Of a stretch of 64,000 nucleotides of DNA, positions 1-13,800 are shown in pieces. How positions within the stretch are numbered: the stretch's first letter is position 1; every line of letters begins with the position of its first letter. The position numbers and the translations under genes are program-made. The DNA comes from Vanessa cardui (lineage: Eukaryota > Arthropoda > Insecta > Lepidoptera > Nymphalidae), in contig NC_061151.1 in NCBI RefSeq assembly GCF_905220365.1, forward strand, positions 3,900,197-3,964,196, read 5' to 3'. The notes below the pieces were generated by a model. That model was not told the DNA's origin and searched no databases. It was given only the letters and a program-made list of their open reading frames with translations.

Positions 1-1335
1 GCAACTGAGGTAACATCGGTTGTTTGTTCGCTAACTTATTCCGTTAGTGTGCCTCTATAGCCGAGAGAGATACTTATTTATACCTGGGTAGCTAAGACAC
101 CGGGTTAGTGTAATATTCTATAAATGAAACAACATTGGTCCCTTGCAGTCTCACTTAATTTTCACTGTATTATAATCAATGTCGCGTATTCTGACATCAC
201 GTTCGTGTTCTATGGTGAGCATCGAATTTGTGTTTCGAGAATAGTTCAACGGAACATTTGTCAATCATAATTGTCTTCCGTTTCAAACGCAGACGATATG
301 GTAGTTAGTTTCGAAAGCTAAAGATTCTATTGTTTTTTTTTTTCTATATTTAAAACGTCATTGTTAATAATTTTTGGTCATGCCTTTGGTGATTTTATAT
401 GGTATTGTCTTGGGGTTAACTTTCCTGTGATAATTTGTAGGGCTTGTAACATTGAATATTTATTTATTAATTTTGTACTCTTTGGTTTTGAAGATTTGGT
501 TGAATGTTTTACGCTTGTTAATTCAGATGTTGTTAATGAAAAGAGTATCTTCGTTGACTTACATTAAATTATTATATAATGAATTGTTGCTGTAGTTGTT
601 TTATATGATGTGCTTTTAAGGCGTCCGTTACCAGGTATAGCCTGATAAAATCAGCCTATGTTCGTCCTTGGAGTTCAAGCTTTATAATATATTGTATCAT
701 GATCGGTTTACTGGTTTGATCGTTAAAGATCAACAGACATAGTTTATTTCGCATTTATAATATGATATGTACAAAAACAGATAATTTTTGTAATTGTTTT
801 TTCAACAGTACATTTAGAATTATTAGTATTAAAATCTTCTCCGAAATATAACTCCTGGTAGAAATTTGAGTCATATGTTCAGATAGGTTTTTTAGTTGCA
901 CGAAATTGTGCCCCTCGTTAAATTATTCTAAATATAATCTATATTGTATTTTTTTTTGTTGTCTCTACTCTTATGGTAACGTATCACACACACTAAAACT
1001 CGTAAGCAGGGGCGTTACTCACACTCATGCACGTTAGTAACATTTAACGTAGAAGGGCGGGAATTTTTAGGTGAATAGATATTTACACTAAAATGTGTCT
1101 TCATTTATCAGTACAGACCATCTATCTTAAAAATAAGCCATTATTTATCGTACAAAGTAAAGAATAACAAATGGTTATTGTGGGTTATCCCTAAAGATAG
1201 ATATATACAATCGCTGACTTGTTTGAAGATATTATTCAGATGTAAAGGGTTCAGCCAGCGTTTGCAATTTAAGCGCAAAAAATATGTTTATTTACGACAT
1301 CATTAAAAGCCTCCTAAAATGATCAGTGTTTTGCT
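1..1335. other. AT-rich non-coding sequence, probably intron
   Basis: No convincing frame or repeat. The first nine bases followed by gtaaca would fit an exon end with a donor, but nine bases are too few to judge. Confidence 0.4.
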
Positions 1336-1440
1336 TCTGTCTTATATAAACCTTCCTCTTTAATCAATCTATCTATTTAAACAAAAACCGCATCAAAATC
1401 CATTGCGTAATTTTAAAGATCTAAGGGTTAGACAGCGATG
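1336..1440. mobile_element. fragment of the aaccttcctc...tcaaaatcc repeat
   Basis: tatataaaccttcctcttta to taaagatctaagggttagac. Other copies or pieces: 3300-3400, 9506-9800, 10180-10260, 13280-13430, 25680-25870, 26090-26210, 28068-28185, 36150-36260, 47215-47252 with 47975-48085. Class unknown; a Helitron-like origin is possible. Confidence 0.55.
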
Positions 1441-1471
1441 TGTAATAATAATGTTAATTTTCTCTTTTCAG

Positions 1472-1810
1472 GATCAGAAGATCTACGATGTTCCATGCGA
1501 GGTATCCCGTCCACCAACACCAGATCTGATAAAATCTGACTTCCAAAGGCTACGCGATAATTTCGAGAATGCGACCCACAAAACCATAATACAGCCAGTT
1601 AATTTGGAAGAGAAGCCTGAACCAAGGCCGGTGATCAAGAAGATTTGGAAGTCATCGGAGAACGTGACGGAGGACTTTAAGAATGCAAAGCGGCAGATTG
1701 AGAAGAAGTTCGCAACGGACGTGAAGAGGTACAAGCGTAATGAGAGGGATTCGAAGATGTCCCTCAGTTTGCCGAAGAGGGAATCCCAACTGGATGTTGA
1801 TAGAGAAAAT
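1472..1810 (+). CDS. DENND2-type gene, first visible exon
   Basis: The acceptor is tctcttttcag/gat and the donor is gaaaat/gtaagt. It encodes 113 residues in phase 0 at both ends, rich in Lys, Glu and Arg, with a proline patch (SRPPTPDLIK). It is not a known fold and belongs to the variable region before the DENN domain. The open frame continues upstream of the acceptor, but the pyrimidine tract and AG favour splicing here. A repeat fragment (about 1336-1440) ends some 30 bases before the exon. Confidence 0.85.
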
Positions 1811-4800
1811 GTAAGTAGATTTTTGTATGTAAATGGCCATGTGGTTTGAACGCGAGCGTCTGCACTGAATATTCGTGTGCTTAATAATAAATAAATAATA
1901 ATAAATATGAGACAACATCACATACATTATGATCCCAATGTAAGTAGCTGAAGCACTTGTGTTATGGAAGATCAGAAGTAACGACGGTACCACAAACACC
2001 CAGACCCAGGACAACGTAGAAAACTAATGGTAATCTACATCGACTTGGCCGGGAATCGAACCCGGGACCTCAGAGTGGCGTACCCATGAAAACCGGTTTA
2101 CTCACTCCACCACGGAGGTCGTCAATCTGTGTTTATAATTCGTCTCGTGCTCGGCGGTGAAGGATAACATCGTGAGGATATTGTATGTGTCTAATTTTCC
2201 AGAGATTCTGTGACACGTGTATTCCACCAACTCGCATTGGAACGGCGTAGTGGAATATGTTCCAAAACTTCTCCTCAAAGAAAGGGAAGAACCTTCGTTC
2301 AGCAGTGGCAAATTTTTTCTAGAATTTTTGGAAAAAGGTTTTAATTTATGTCATTGCGAGGGATATGGGCAAATAGGCTGATAATTTATGGTCACCACTG
2401 TCTTTTTACTTTACTTTTCTATCATGAATATAATAATGCATTTGCTAATATACTTTATATATCAATATTTTGTTCCACCAAGTCTCAATTTTTTTTTAAT
2501 AATTTAAAACTTACTAGGATACTACAACAGAAACGAATACCGTTTCCCAAAAAGGATGTAAGGAAGTCGGAAATGTTAGTTTAATTTTTTTATTATACAT
2601 AATATTCCTCTCGAATAATTCTGTTTATTGATCAACACCGGCAACGCACCTGCAAGCCCCCTGGTGTTGCAGGTGTCCATGGGCGGTGGTAGTCACTTTC
2701 CATCAGGTGAGCCTCCTGCTCGTTTGCCAGCTATATCATAAAAAAACCGTCAACAACAGCCTGTAAATTCCCACTGCTGGCTTAAAGGCCTCCTCTCCCT
2801 TTGAGGAGAAGGTCTGGAACATATTCCACCACGCTGTTCCAATGCGGGTTGGTGGAATACACATGTGGCATAATTTCTATGAAATTTGTCACATGCAGGT
2901 TTCCTCACGATGTTTTCCTTCACCGCTGAGCACGAGATGAATTATAAAAACAAATTAAGCAAATGAATGAGCGGTGCTTGTCTGGATTTGAACCCGCAAT
3001 CATAGGTTAAGACTGTAAAAAAAAAACCGTGTCTCGGCCATATCTAACTTTGTAAACACAATTCAATCCACAATCTCTCAAACTTATAATTTTCCTGTTA
3101 TGAAAAATACTCCCCGTACACCGTAATTGACCTTTGATTATAGGGTCAATGGGTTTCCTGGAACGGTAACATACATACACGGAAATCTATAAGAAATTGT
3201 ACAGCTTCAAATGTTTATAAGTAGTAGTCTGTTCATACAATAATATGAAACACATGGCGACATATATAGACACATAATTGAATATATATACATTACGTAG
3301 TATAAAACAGAGTCGCTTACCGCTGTCTGTCCCCATGTATGCTTAGATCTTTAAAATTATGTAACGGATTTTGATGGGTTTTCTTTTACCCACAGGTATT
3401 TGGCACCGGTAGTATATATCTATACACATACTACCCGTGCCCGCGACCTTGTACGCGTTTGAATTTAACAAAAGATACTACTGTAGCCGAAGTTACTAGT
3501 TATTATATCAGTTATCTGCCTGTGAAAGTCCCGTCTAAATCGGTCCAGCCGTTCTATTAGCCGGAACAAACAGACAGACAGAAAAACATGTCTGTTTTTT
3601 GACAGACCGACAACAATTGTAAAAAATGTTATTTTGGTATATGTACCCTGTATACATATATGTATTGACTAGGAAAAGACTATTTTAATATTACAAACAG
3701 ACACTCGAATTTTATTGTATGTATACATATTATAGATAGTTCCACGCGATAAAAGAATTAAACAAACGAATAAGCTTTATTATCTTTGTGTGTGTGACAA
3801 CTACGCTTTGCACTTCACAAACGCTATACAGCTATAGTAGTGTGCGTGTACTTAGGAGCCAATCGTTGGCCTCTAATTTCTTTTTTTTCTTTTTGGCGCG
3901 TAAACTTGACATTTTCTCTAGATAAACAAATAATCATAGGGTATAGCTCGCACGGAGCCCTACCAACGAATATCTAGTACGATTCAATAATGTATATTTA
4001 ATATTTTAAGATGAAATATTACGTACAATTGTTTGTTGTTATCAAAACAGCCATTGTCTTAATAATCTTCAATTGTGGGAATGTACTAAACTACTAACCT
4101 TAAAATATCTCATTCAAAAATTAATCTTATCGCCCTCATAATAAAGTTGAAATTGTAAATCAGTTTGTATGTAAATGTGGAAAAGAGATAGATTAGGACT
4201 TTGTACGTGCCAAAAAGGGACAGCGTTCTATTACTTAGTGTAATTGCTTCTTGTACAGTTTGATAGAAAATTGTTTAATGATTAAGGTATTATTTATAAT
4301 GGTGTATTCCGTTATAGTACGGTCAATACAAATATTATGAGTAAAAGTTTTTTGTCTGTATGTACATGGAACATTAGAAATCGAAAAGAAACTAACATAC
4401 CAAATACGTAATTAATTATAATCCTTTATCGGAAATATTAGTAAAATTATAATTTGATCTTACATACAACAACAACAACATCCTGTAAATTTCCACTGCT
4501 GGGCTAAAGGCCTCCTCTCCTTTTGAGGAGAAGGTTTGGAACATATTTCCCCACGCTGTTCCAATGCGGGTTGGTGGAATACACATGTGGCAGAATTTCT
4601 ACGAAATTTGTCACATGCAGGTTTCCTCACGATGTTTTCCTTCTCCGCTGAGCACGAGATGAATTATAAAGACAAATTGAGCACATGAATCAGCGGTGCT
4701 TGCCTGGATTTGAACCCGCAATCATCGGTTAAGATGGTCGCATTCTAACCACTGGGCCATCTCGACTCCTGATCTTACGTACGTGAACAAAAAATATAAT

Positions 4801-7800
4801 TACACTTAGAATAACCGAAAAATATTATTAAATCTATACTAATATTTTATATGTGAAAGTAACTCTTGTCTGTTGGTCGCTCTTTCACGACCAATCGAAT
4901 AAACCGATATTGATGAAATTTGGTAGTAAGCAAACTTGAAGTCCTAGGAAGGACATAGGGTATCCTTTTGCCTGACACATAACAATCAACCTTCTAAAAC
5001 GCGAGGTGACAACTAATAGGATATTTATACTAAGTTACACCTAATACACACTTATATGCTACATATCCGATATTGATGAAATTTATTAGGAAGCAAATTT
5101 GAAGTCCAAGTCCTTCCTTGGCTATACATACATAGGCTACATTTTTGCAGCGAGCGAAGCCGCGGGCGATAACTAGTGTTATATAATTATACAATCTCTG
5201 CCTCCCAGGCTTTAAAGTAGCGTTGAAAGTGTAACCTAGTGATTGTATAATTATAAATAAAATAAATTTAAACGTATTAACCAAAATCATCTCAAGACCT
5301 TAGTTCGCGTCGCCCTTGACCGAAATTTTAAAGATCTGATGATCAAACAGACGTAAGAATGCTACTTTCTATAAATGTAATATAATTTGAGGCTGTTCGT
5401 GTTAATTTGTTTTTAATTTTTAATTGTGCCAAAATAATAAAAATAAAATATGTCACCGTAAGATTACAAAATTCGTTAGATTACAATCTATCTTTTTTAT
5501 TTCACGGGTTACAATATCTATAACTTGGTTTACTTGGTGATAGAGCTTTGTGCAAGCCCGTCTGGGCAGGTAACACCCACTCATCAGTTATTCTACCGCC
5601 AAATAACAGTACTCAGTATTGTCGTGTTCCGGTTTGATAGGTGAGTGAGCCAGTGTAACTACAGGCACAAGGGACATAACAGCTCAGTTCCCAAGGTTGG
5701 TGGCGCATTGACGATGTAAGGAGTAGTTAATATTTCTTACAGCTTCATTGTCTATGGGTGATGGTGACCACTTACCGTCAGGTGGCCTATATGCTCGTCC
5801 GCCAACCAAAGAATTTTGTAATCTTACGGTGACTGATATGACGAGGAGTTCGGTAAAGATTCGTTATCAGACGATGATGATATTCGTATGATGATATTCT
5901 AAATATAAGTCTTGTCGTTCTTTCGATACTCAAAATCGAAATCAAAATAAACTTAATTCAAGTGGGCTTTTACAAGCACTTTTGAATCGTCATTTAACAA
6001 TTACGTGAAGCTACCACCGGTTCGGAAAGTAGATTCTACCGGGAAGAACCGCCAAGAAACTCAGTAGTTACTCTTTGTCAACATTTAAAAAATACAATCG
6101 TATTAGTTAAATACAATATATGTATATAATGTATCCTGCCTGGAAGTCAACAGGTATTACCTCACATATAACTTTTCGGCTGTGATACGTCATACTGACG
6201 TTGCCAGCATGGACGATAAAATAAATAAGTCCTAATTAAACTTTTTGAAGCTTCTACGTATATAATAGACAAGTGTCTATAGTTATGTCAAACAGACAAC
6301 GTGACAGATTGCCAGTATTGTGTTCCGGTTTAACATGCGAGTGAGCCAGTGTAACTACAGGCACAAGGGAAATTTGTAACTATGAATAACCAATTTGATT
6401 TTAAATTTAAATAGGTTTAATTTTCGAAATAATAAGTTTATCTATAGCTAAATTTTATTACCGATTTTTTAATCTAAATTATAATTTCTAACACTTTTGT
6501 TTCGAAGTGTACAGACACACATAGAACAGTGGGTACCAAAAATGATAAAAACCATAAAAAACTAATTACTAATATATCTCATAAACATGTACAGTATATG
6601 AAAATCACTAAACCATCTCTGATTGTTATTAAGTATTTATATAGATACAAATGAACAAAGTAAAGTAAAGTAACAGCCTGTAAATTTCCCACTGCTGAGA
6701 TAAGGCCTCCTCTTCCGTTAAGGAGAGGGTTTGGAACATATTCCACCACGCTGTTCCAATGCGGGTTGATAGAATGCACACGTGGCAGAATTTCAATCAA
6801 ATTTGACACATGCAGGTTTCCTCAAAATGTTTTCCTTCACCGCCGAGCACGAGATGAATTATAAACACAAATTAAGCACATATATATATATATATATAGA
6901 GGCTTGTCTGGATTTGAACCTGACATCATCGTTTAAGATGCACGCGTTCTAACCACTAGGCCATGTCATCTCGTTATCATATTCATCACAGGACGCTTAT
7001 TATAGTAAATAACAGCATTGTAAATCTGTTTTATTTGAAAAGAGCGACGATACGAGTTTGCCGTTTACGTAAGAATACGTAAATCTAAGATTTGTTTCAT
7101 GTGTGTGTATGTCTGTGTGTGTGTCTATGTATTGTGGTAAAGCGTCACATGCCATTTCTTTTTCACTACGTGTTCTGTGTTCTGGAACAGTGGCTATTAT
7201 CTCTGAGTCACGGTCTGTACAAAAAAATGGCAGCCGAATGTCGTTGGTTTATATGCTGCTATTCTAAATAATTTATTTATTATTTAAAAAAAAATACTTT
7301 TTTTTAAAGAGATTCACTGGGTTTGGATTGGGTTAAGTGGTGCATGTTAAAATGTTTATTTGCGATACTCAAGTCAGGATATATCAAAGTTGTGATCGTA
7401 TGTCTCATGTGTTGTAAAGAAAGGCGGAACTATTAGTGCAAATATATGTGAAACAACTCGAAATTCACCGTAGAACTAGGGTATGATATGTCAAAATGTC
7501 ATGTGATATTGATATTAATAATTATATGTGTCATACTTACTTATCACCGTATGTAAGTTGTCAAGATTTCACGAGTGATTAAGGGATAATTTGAAAAACC
7601 TTTCGTCTTCTCCATCCTACGTGTCATTGGCGAAATATTCAGTGCTCTGTCAGCGCAATTAAAACTTAGAATAGAATTGAATGAAATCTTACAGCGCGAA
7701 TGCTGAACTAGAAATGATTTGTCTCGTGACAAGATGACGTATGACTATAGTGACTGAAAGGTGATTAATAGGAGACAAAAAAATATTTCTAAGTAAGATA

Positions 7801-10800
7801 AAGGAACTAACATTGTTGACAAAGTATTTAGAATGTGCTTATTATAATTTGTCATAATTATTATTTGTCTCGTTATTCCTTAATGAATGTATGTTCTTGG
7901 AGATTTAAATAAATATAATCAAGCAATAACGTACGACATGTAAACCCGCCTTTAACGTAGTACAAGGATTCCACAAACGAACGGTTTAGTTGAAAATCGA
8001 ACGGCGATGCGCGCCGTTTCCTTTTCCGCCGCCATTTTGGAAAATATTGCGTTCTATATTCAAATGTCAGTTAGATAAATAACATGGGATAAATATGAGT
8101 GATTTTGATAAATAAATAAAAGAAATAAAGTTGTTATAGTGATGTTCCATAATATTGATAGTTTTATTTTAATTGTTAGTGAAGTGCAATATAATTGGAT
8201 TGTAACAACAATGAATATTATTGTATGAAGCATCGAAGTTAATTATATCGTAAGTACGGGATGTTACTCACGTGTTAAAGCAATGTTATTAATTATATCT
8301 GCACGTTTGTTTGTTACTTTGATCTATATTTGAAGATATATACATGTATATGTATATCAAAATCTAAATATACTTAATTCAAGTAGGCTTTTATAAGAAC
8401 TTTTGAATTGTCATTTAACAACTATTTTAAGTGAAACTACCACCGGTTCGGAAAGTAGATTCCACCGAGAAGAACCGGCAAAATATTCAGTAGTTTTTCT
8501 TTTTAAACATTTAATTATAATATGTTAGCTAAATACAATTATATATGTGTATTATATATCCTGCCTTCTTTATCAAAGTAATTTTTACAATTGAATTTAG
8601 GAAACGGCAGAGTTAAAAATATCTGTGGAATTTTAAATAAGTGTATATAAAACACGGCTGTAAATAATAGTAAAAATTAAATTGTGAAATATTAAATGGT
8701 AAGTACCACACCTCATAGACATGGTGCATCATTGATCTTGGGTTTGTAGTATTCCCGGATACATTGGTTCAGTCAAATAGGTATATCTGTGGAGCGATAG
8801 GATACATAATGAATGGGTTTTATTATCCATAGCTTGCATAGAGACCGTAAAACAAATATCCACCTAATTACCCCCTAATTATAGTATATTAGTGGTCGTT
8901 AATTATAAGATTACGAACGTAAACAACATTGATATTTCGAATATTATCATGTCGGATGACTAGCTGATGCCTGACTCCTCGTTAACAGAGTCGGATGTGG
9001 TCCGAACGCTTCACGTGCTTGAAATAAATGTGACGAAAAACTATTACATTGCTGTTACTGGAGTAACAATACAAAAGCTTTTTGGCTATATTTGACTCAG
9101 GAGTTTGTAGCCCAATGATGATAAGAGGTTAGCACAAATGCCAAGCTAAATTGGTTTCTTGGTGACCAAAGTAAAAGCTTCTTGGCTATGTTTGACTCAG
9201 GAGTTTGGAGCTCAATGATGATAAGAGGTTAGCACAAAAGTCAAGCTAAAATGGTTCCTTGGTGACCAAAGTAAAAGCTTTTTGGCTATGTTTGACTCAG
9301 GAGTTTGGAGCCCAATGATGATAAGAGGTTAGCGCAAAAGTCAAGCTAAATTGGTTTCTTGGTGACCATGTTTTGCTTAAATAAAGAAAGGAACTAGACC
9401 AAGCTAGATGCTATATATGAGGGTCCTTTAAAGGTACATTGATTCGTAATATATGATAAATGTGGCTCAGCTGGGCGATGCGTTGTCATCATCATAACAT
9501 AAGCACTCACAGCTGTTCCCTATGTATGCTTAGATTTTTAAGATTATGCAAATTTTCTGTGGTTTTCACGGATGCAATACTGATACTAAATGTACTAAAG
9601 AGTTTATTTATTTACGATATGATATTAGCAACGTCTTGTACGTGTCATCTTCTTTACTATATCATCCATCTTTTATAGACAAAAACCTTCCTATCGAATC
9701 ACTCTATCTATTAAAAAAAACCGCATCAAAATCCGTTGCGTAGTTTTAAAGATCTGAACATACAGGGGCAGACAGCGCTAAGCGACTTTGTTTGATACTA
9801 TGTTATGATGACGATAGTAATGATATACTAAATAAGACCTACCACCTGCCCTCATACATAAGTGAACAATAAATGTGAAAGTTCGTCTGTTTTTGCGATC
9901 ACAGTTCATCACCTACATAGCCTTCGAAAGGCACAATTTGAAACACAAAGACCGACTTACGGTACATTTGTATTCAATTCAGGTGACCAGTATTAATGTT
10001 ATCTATTTTACTTTCTATATTGTATGTTTTATTTTTATTGTTAATACTGGTCGTTCATTGCAAATTTGACCAACAACAATAGCAAAATTTCCCACTGCTG
10101 GGCTAAGGCCACCTTGCTGCTCCAATCCGGATTGGTGGAATACACATGTGGCACAATTTCTATGAAATTAGAATTATTTATTAAAAACGTTCGTTGTGTA
10201 ATTTCAAAGATCTAAGCAAACATAGGGACAGACAGCGACTATACTATGTTTTTTTACTATGTTATGATAATTAGGGAATATATACAAACCAGGGGCCTTA
10301 TAAACCTTCTCCGTCATGTGACGTCACGAGCTTACTTGAGCAACTATGACGCCTACGACTTTGATTCAGAGAAGCCTTGATATTTTACGTATCATACTAG
10401 TTAAGATTTGTAGATACTCATGATCGTCGACTTTGTATGCTTGCGAGCTAGGTGTTATTTCAGGGCGCATCTTAACTTATGATCATAATTCCAAACCACG
10501 TAATTAATTTATGTTTATAATTCATCTCGTACTAAAACATAGTGAGACCGGCATGTGTCTGATTTCCACCAAGCTGCATTGGAGCAGCGTGGTGTATGCT
10601 TTCAACCATCTCGACAAAGGGAGAGATGGCCTTAGCCCAGCAGTGGGATATTTAAAAGCTGTTAATGTTATGTTATATAGTACTTAGGAACCCACGTGAT
10701 AAGCTTGTCTTAATCCAAACAAAGGCGGCTAATGATACTTGATCACGCATCTGCGAGAAATAACCCAACGACGGAATAGCGTCAGGTTTTATAATTAATT

Positions 10801-13800
10801 GTTTGATTATGGAAAATAATAATGGATTATCAATAATAGCATGGGTAAACCTGTTAACTATTGGTCTGACCGGGGCCTCAGACTTAATGGTCTGTACCTA
10901 CTTAATGGCTCAAATTGTAGCGATGACATATTAGCTAGAATTAACTAAGAAAGAACGAATGGAATGAGTGATTGAATGGAAATTAATAAATGGGCACAAG
11001 ATTGATTATTAAATCTCTGAAATTATGGCAATGATATATTTGCTAGAAAACAAAATCAAAATAAACTTTATTCAAGTAGGCTTTTACAAGGACTTTTAAA
11101 TCGTTAGTTAACAATTATGTAATGTTAAGTTAGCACCGGTTCGGAATGTAGATTCTACCGAGAAGAACCGACAAAAAACTCAGTAGTTAAACTTTTTCAA
11201 CATTTAAGAAACATCATGACTTAAGGAAGAACGAATGAAATGAACGATTGAATGGTAATATTTTCCCAAGATTTATTACTTGATCTCTGAAATTATGAAT
11301 AAGAACTGTTCGCTATAAATATCATGTACTCACTAAGAACGAATGAAATGGCTATGTAAAAGTACATTTTTTAAGTATTTAAAATTATGATAAGACTTTT
11401 TTAAAGTAAAACATTTTTCTAGTTTACATTTTTCATCTGTTTGTATATTGATAGTGCAAGATAAGAGCGATGACGTAACAAATGTGACGTCACGATGGCG
11501 TTGGTATGGGTTACGTAAGATTTCCTTGATTGATTCATTGATTGTTTTTAAAAAAGAATACAAGTAGTCGCCCGCGGCTTCGCTTGCGTTTAAGGGTGTT
11601 GGTTGTCATGTGTTAGGTAATAAAAGTAGCCTATGTCCTTTTTTGAGTTTAACTTTGCTTCATATCCAATCTCATCAAATTCAACAACAACAACAACAGC
11701 CTGTAAATTGCCACTGCTGGGCTAAAGGCCTCCTCTCCCTTTGAGGAGAAGGTTTGTAACGTATTCCACAACGCTGTTCCAATGCGGGTTGGTGGAATGC
11801 ACATGTGGCAGAATTTCTATGAAATTTGTCACATGAAGGTTTCCTCACGATGTTTTCCTTCACCGCTGAGCACGAGATGAATTATGAAGACAAATTAAGC
11901 ACATGAAACAGCGTTGCTTGCCTGGGTTTGAACCCGCAATCATCGGTTATGATGCAGGCGTTCTAACCACTGGGCCATCTCGACTCATCAAGTTTGGTTC
12001 AGCGGTTTAGGTCGTGAAAGAGCGACAGACAGATAGACAGACAGAGCTACTCTCGAATTTATAATATTAATATCTATATTATATATCTATCACCGTAGAA
12101 TAGTAATACCGTTAGACTGTAATCTGTCACGCGAGATTGTAAACTGCCAAAGTATTGTGATAATGAAACGTCATAAATCTCACTCTTTAAGTTAGGTTAG
12201 TGTGTATAATTTCACTAAAAAATTTTTAAAAATAGAATGTCTGGTGAGTTAGTCGAACCTACTCAGATGGTATTGTTTCATTAGTTTAATATCCGTTGAT
12301 GGACTACGCTGCTTTTAATTTTACTCCTTTAGAGGGTATAAGGGGGTAACACTGTTGCCGTAATGTCAGCTAGCCTTTGTATTGATCTTAACATTTCAAA
12401 TAAAGTTTCCCAAAAAGAAATCGTTTCCTAATAATAAAGCAAAATATAACATTTAAGATGACTCATTGTGTTATTTGGACATGAGTCAAATTGCTCTATA
12501 AGGGCATTGTATACGCATGCGCGGAATGCGTAACGATATTCCATACGTATGTACAGCTGACTTAAAAAATAGTATTCATATAGATGTTCGTCTATGTTCG
12601 CTTGGCTTTAGCGATAGAAACGTGAGAATATAATCAGAATATAAAATATACATATGTATATATACAATCGTTATGTGCGTGTGTTGACCGTCGATGAAGC
12701 TAGAGGTGATAATCCTGGGAATAGAAACAGGTCATCATTAATATTGTATGGGTTTAAGTTATATACCGTTTGATTGTATGTGTACATTGGACCATTTTTA
12801 CGATACCAATCTGTTACCGAGCTTTGCGAGTGAGCTGATGTGACCCTTGTGCCTGTAGTCTGTAGTGTTTATGTCAATCTTAACTAGTTTCCAGAACTAG
12901 GCCTGTTTTGTAAATATAATTAAATACATTACTCTGTGTTATGGAAAATCAGAAGTAACGACGGTACCACAAACACCCAGACCCAAGACAACAAAGGAAA
13001 CTCAAGAACTTTTTCTACATCGACTCGGCTGGTTGGAGTCTCGTAGTGGCGTTCCCATGAAAACCGGTGTACACACAACTCGACCATGGAGGTCGTCGAA
13101 TTATATATATAGATACAATTATATTGTTTGTTTATAAGAAACCGTGATAATCTTAGATAAGAAAGGAAAGGCATACTTATAATATCTGGTTTCTTTCACA
13201 AAGACGAGTTTCTTGATACGACTTTACACGGGTACATCGTCTGAAAAATTGAAGAAGAAGGGATATATAATATTAAAATTCTCGGCTTATGTCCCCCAAA
13301 ACATAAATTTAAACCTTCCTCTTGATTCGCTCTGTGTATTGATGTAGAACGCATTAATAACCGTTGTGTAGTTTAAAAGATCTAATCGTGCAAACGACAG
13401 GAAGCGACTTTGTTATGTACTTTGCAAAGATTATCTTCTTTCACCAAATTTGAGTAGAAATCTGCGAACAAAACTACTAAGAATATTGAACATTGTTAAC
13501 CTGATTTCATCTTCGTAGTTTAAAAACCTATTTGCGCCCTTTGGGGGTAAGTTTGACATGGTAAACGGCACTCCTATGTCGTCATACTTATATCGTCATG
13601 ACCCCTCTTCCCCTCCGCTCTCTAGTCCCTCATATTTATATGACTTACATGTATATGATATTTTTTTATTGCTATAGGTATATTATTTTATCGATAATAA
13701 ACTAAACTATGTTTCGATTTGTGTTTTGTTTTAAATAACTTCTTCATTTATTTGAATAGCGATGTTTTACTTCCGCCATTTTTCCCATAGCGGTCATATT

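Noticed and set aside
1..9. End of an upstream DENND2 exon with donor gtaaca
   Set aside because: Only nine bases are visible, so it cannot be tested here.
1652..2014. 120-codon minus-strand frame
   Set aside because: Overlaps the DENND2 exon antisense and a SINE.
9073..9368. CRISPR-like array
   Set aside because: Units are contiguous without spacers; it is a simple 100-base tandem repeat in a eukaryotic intron.
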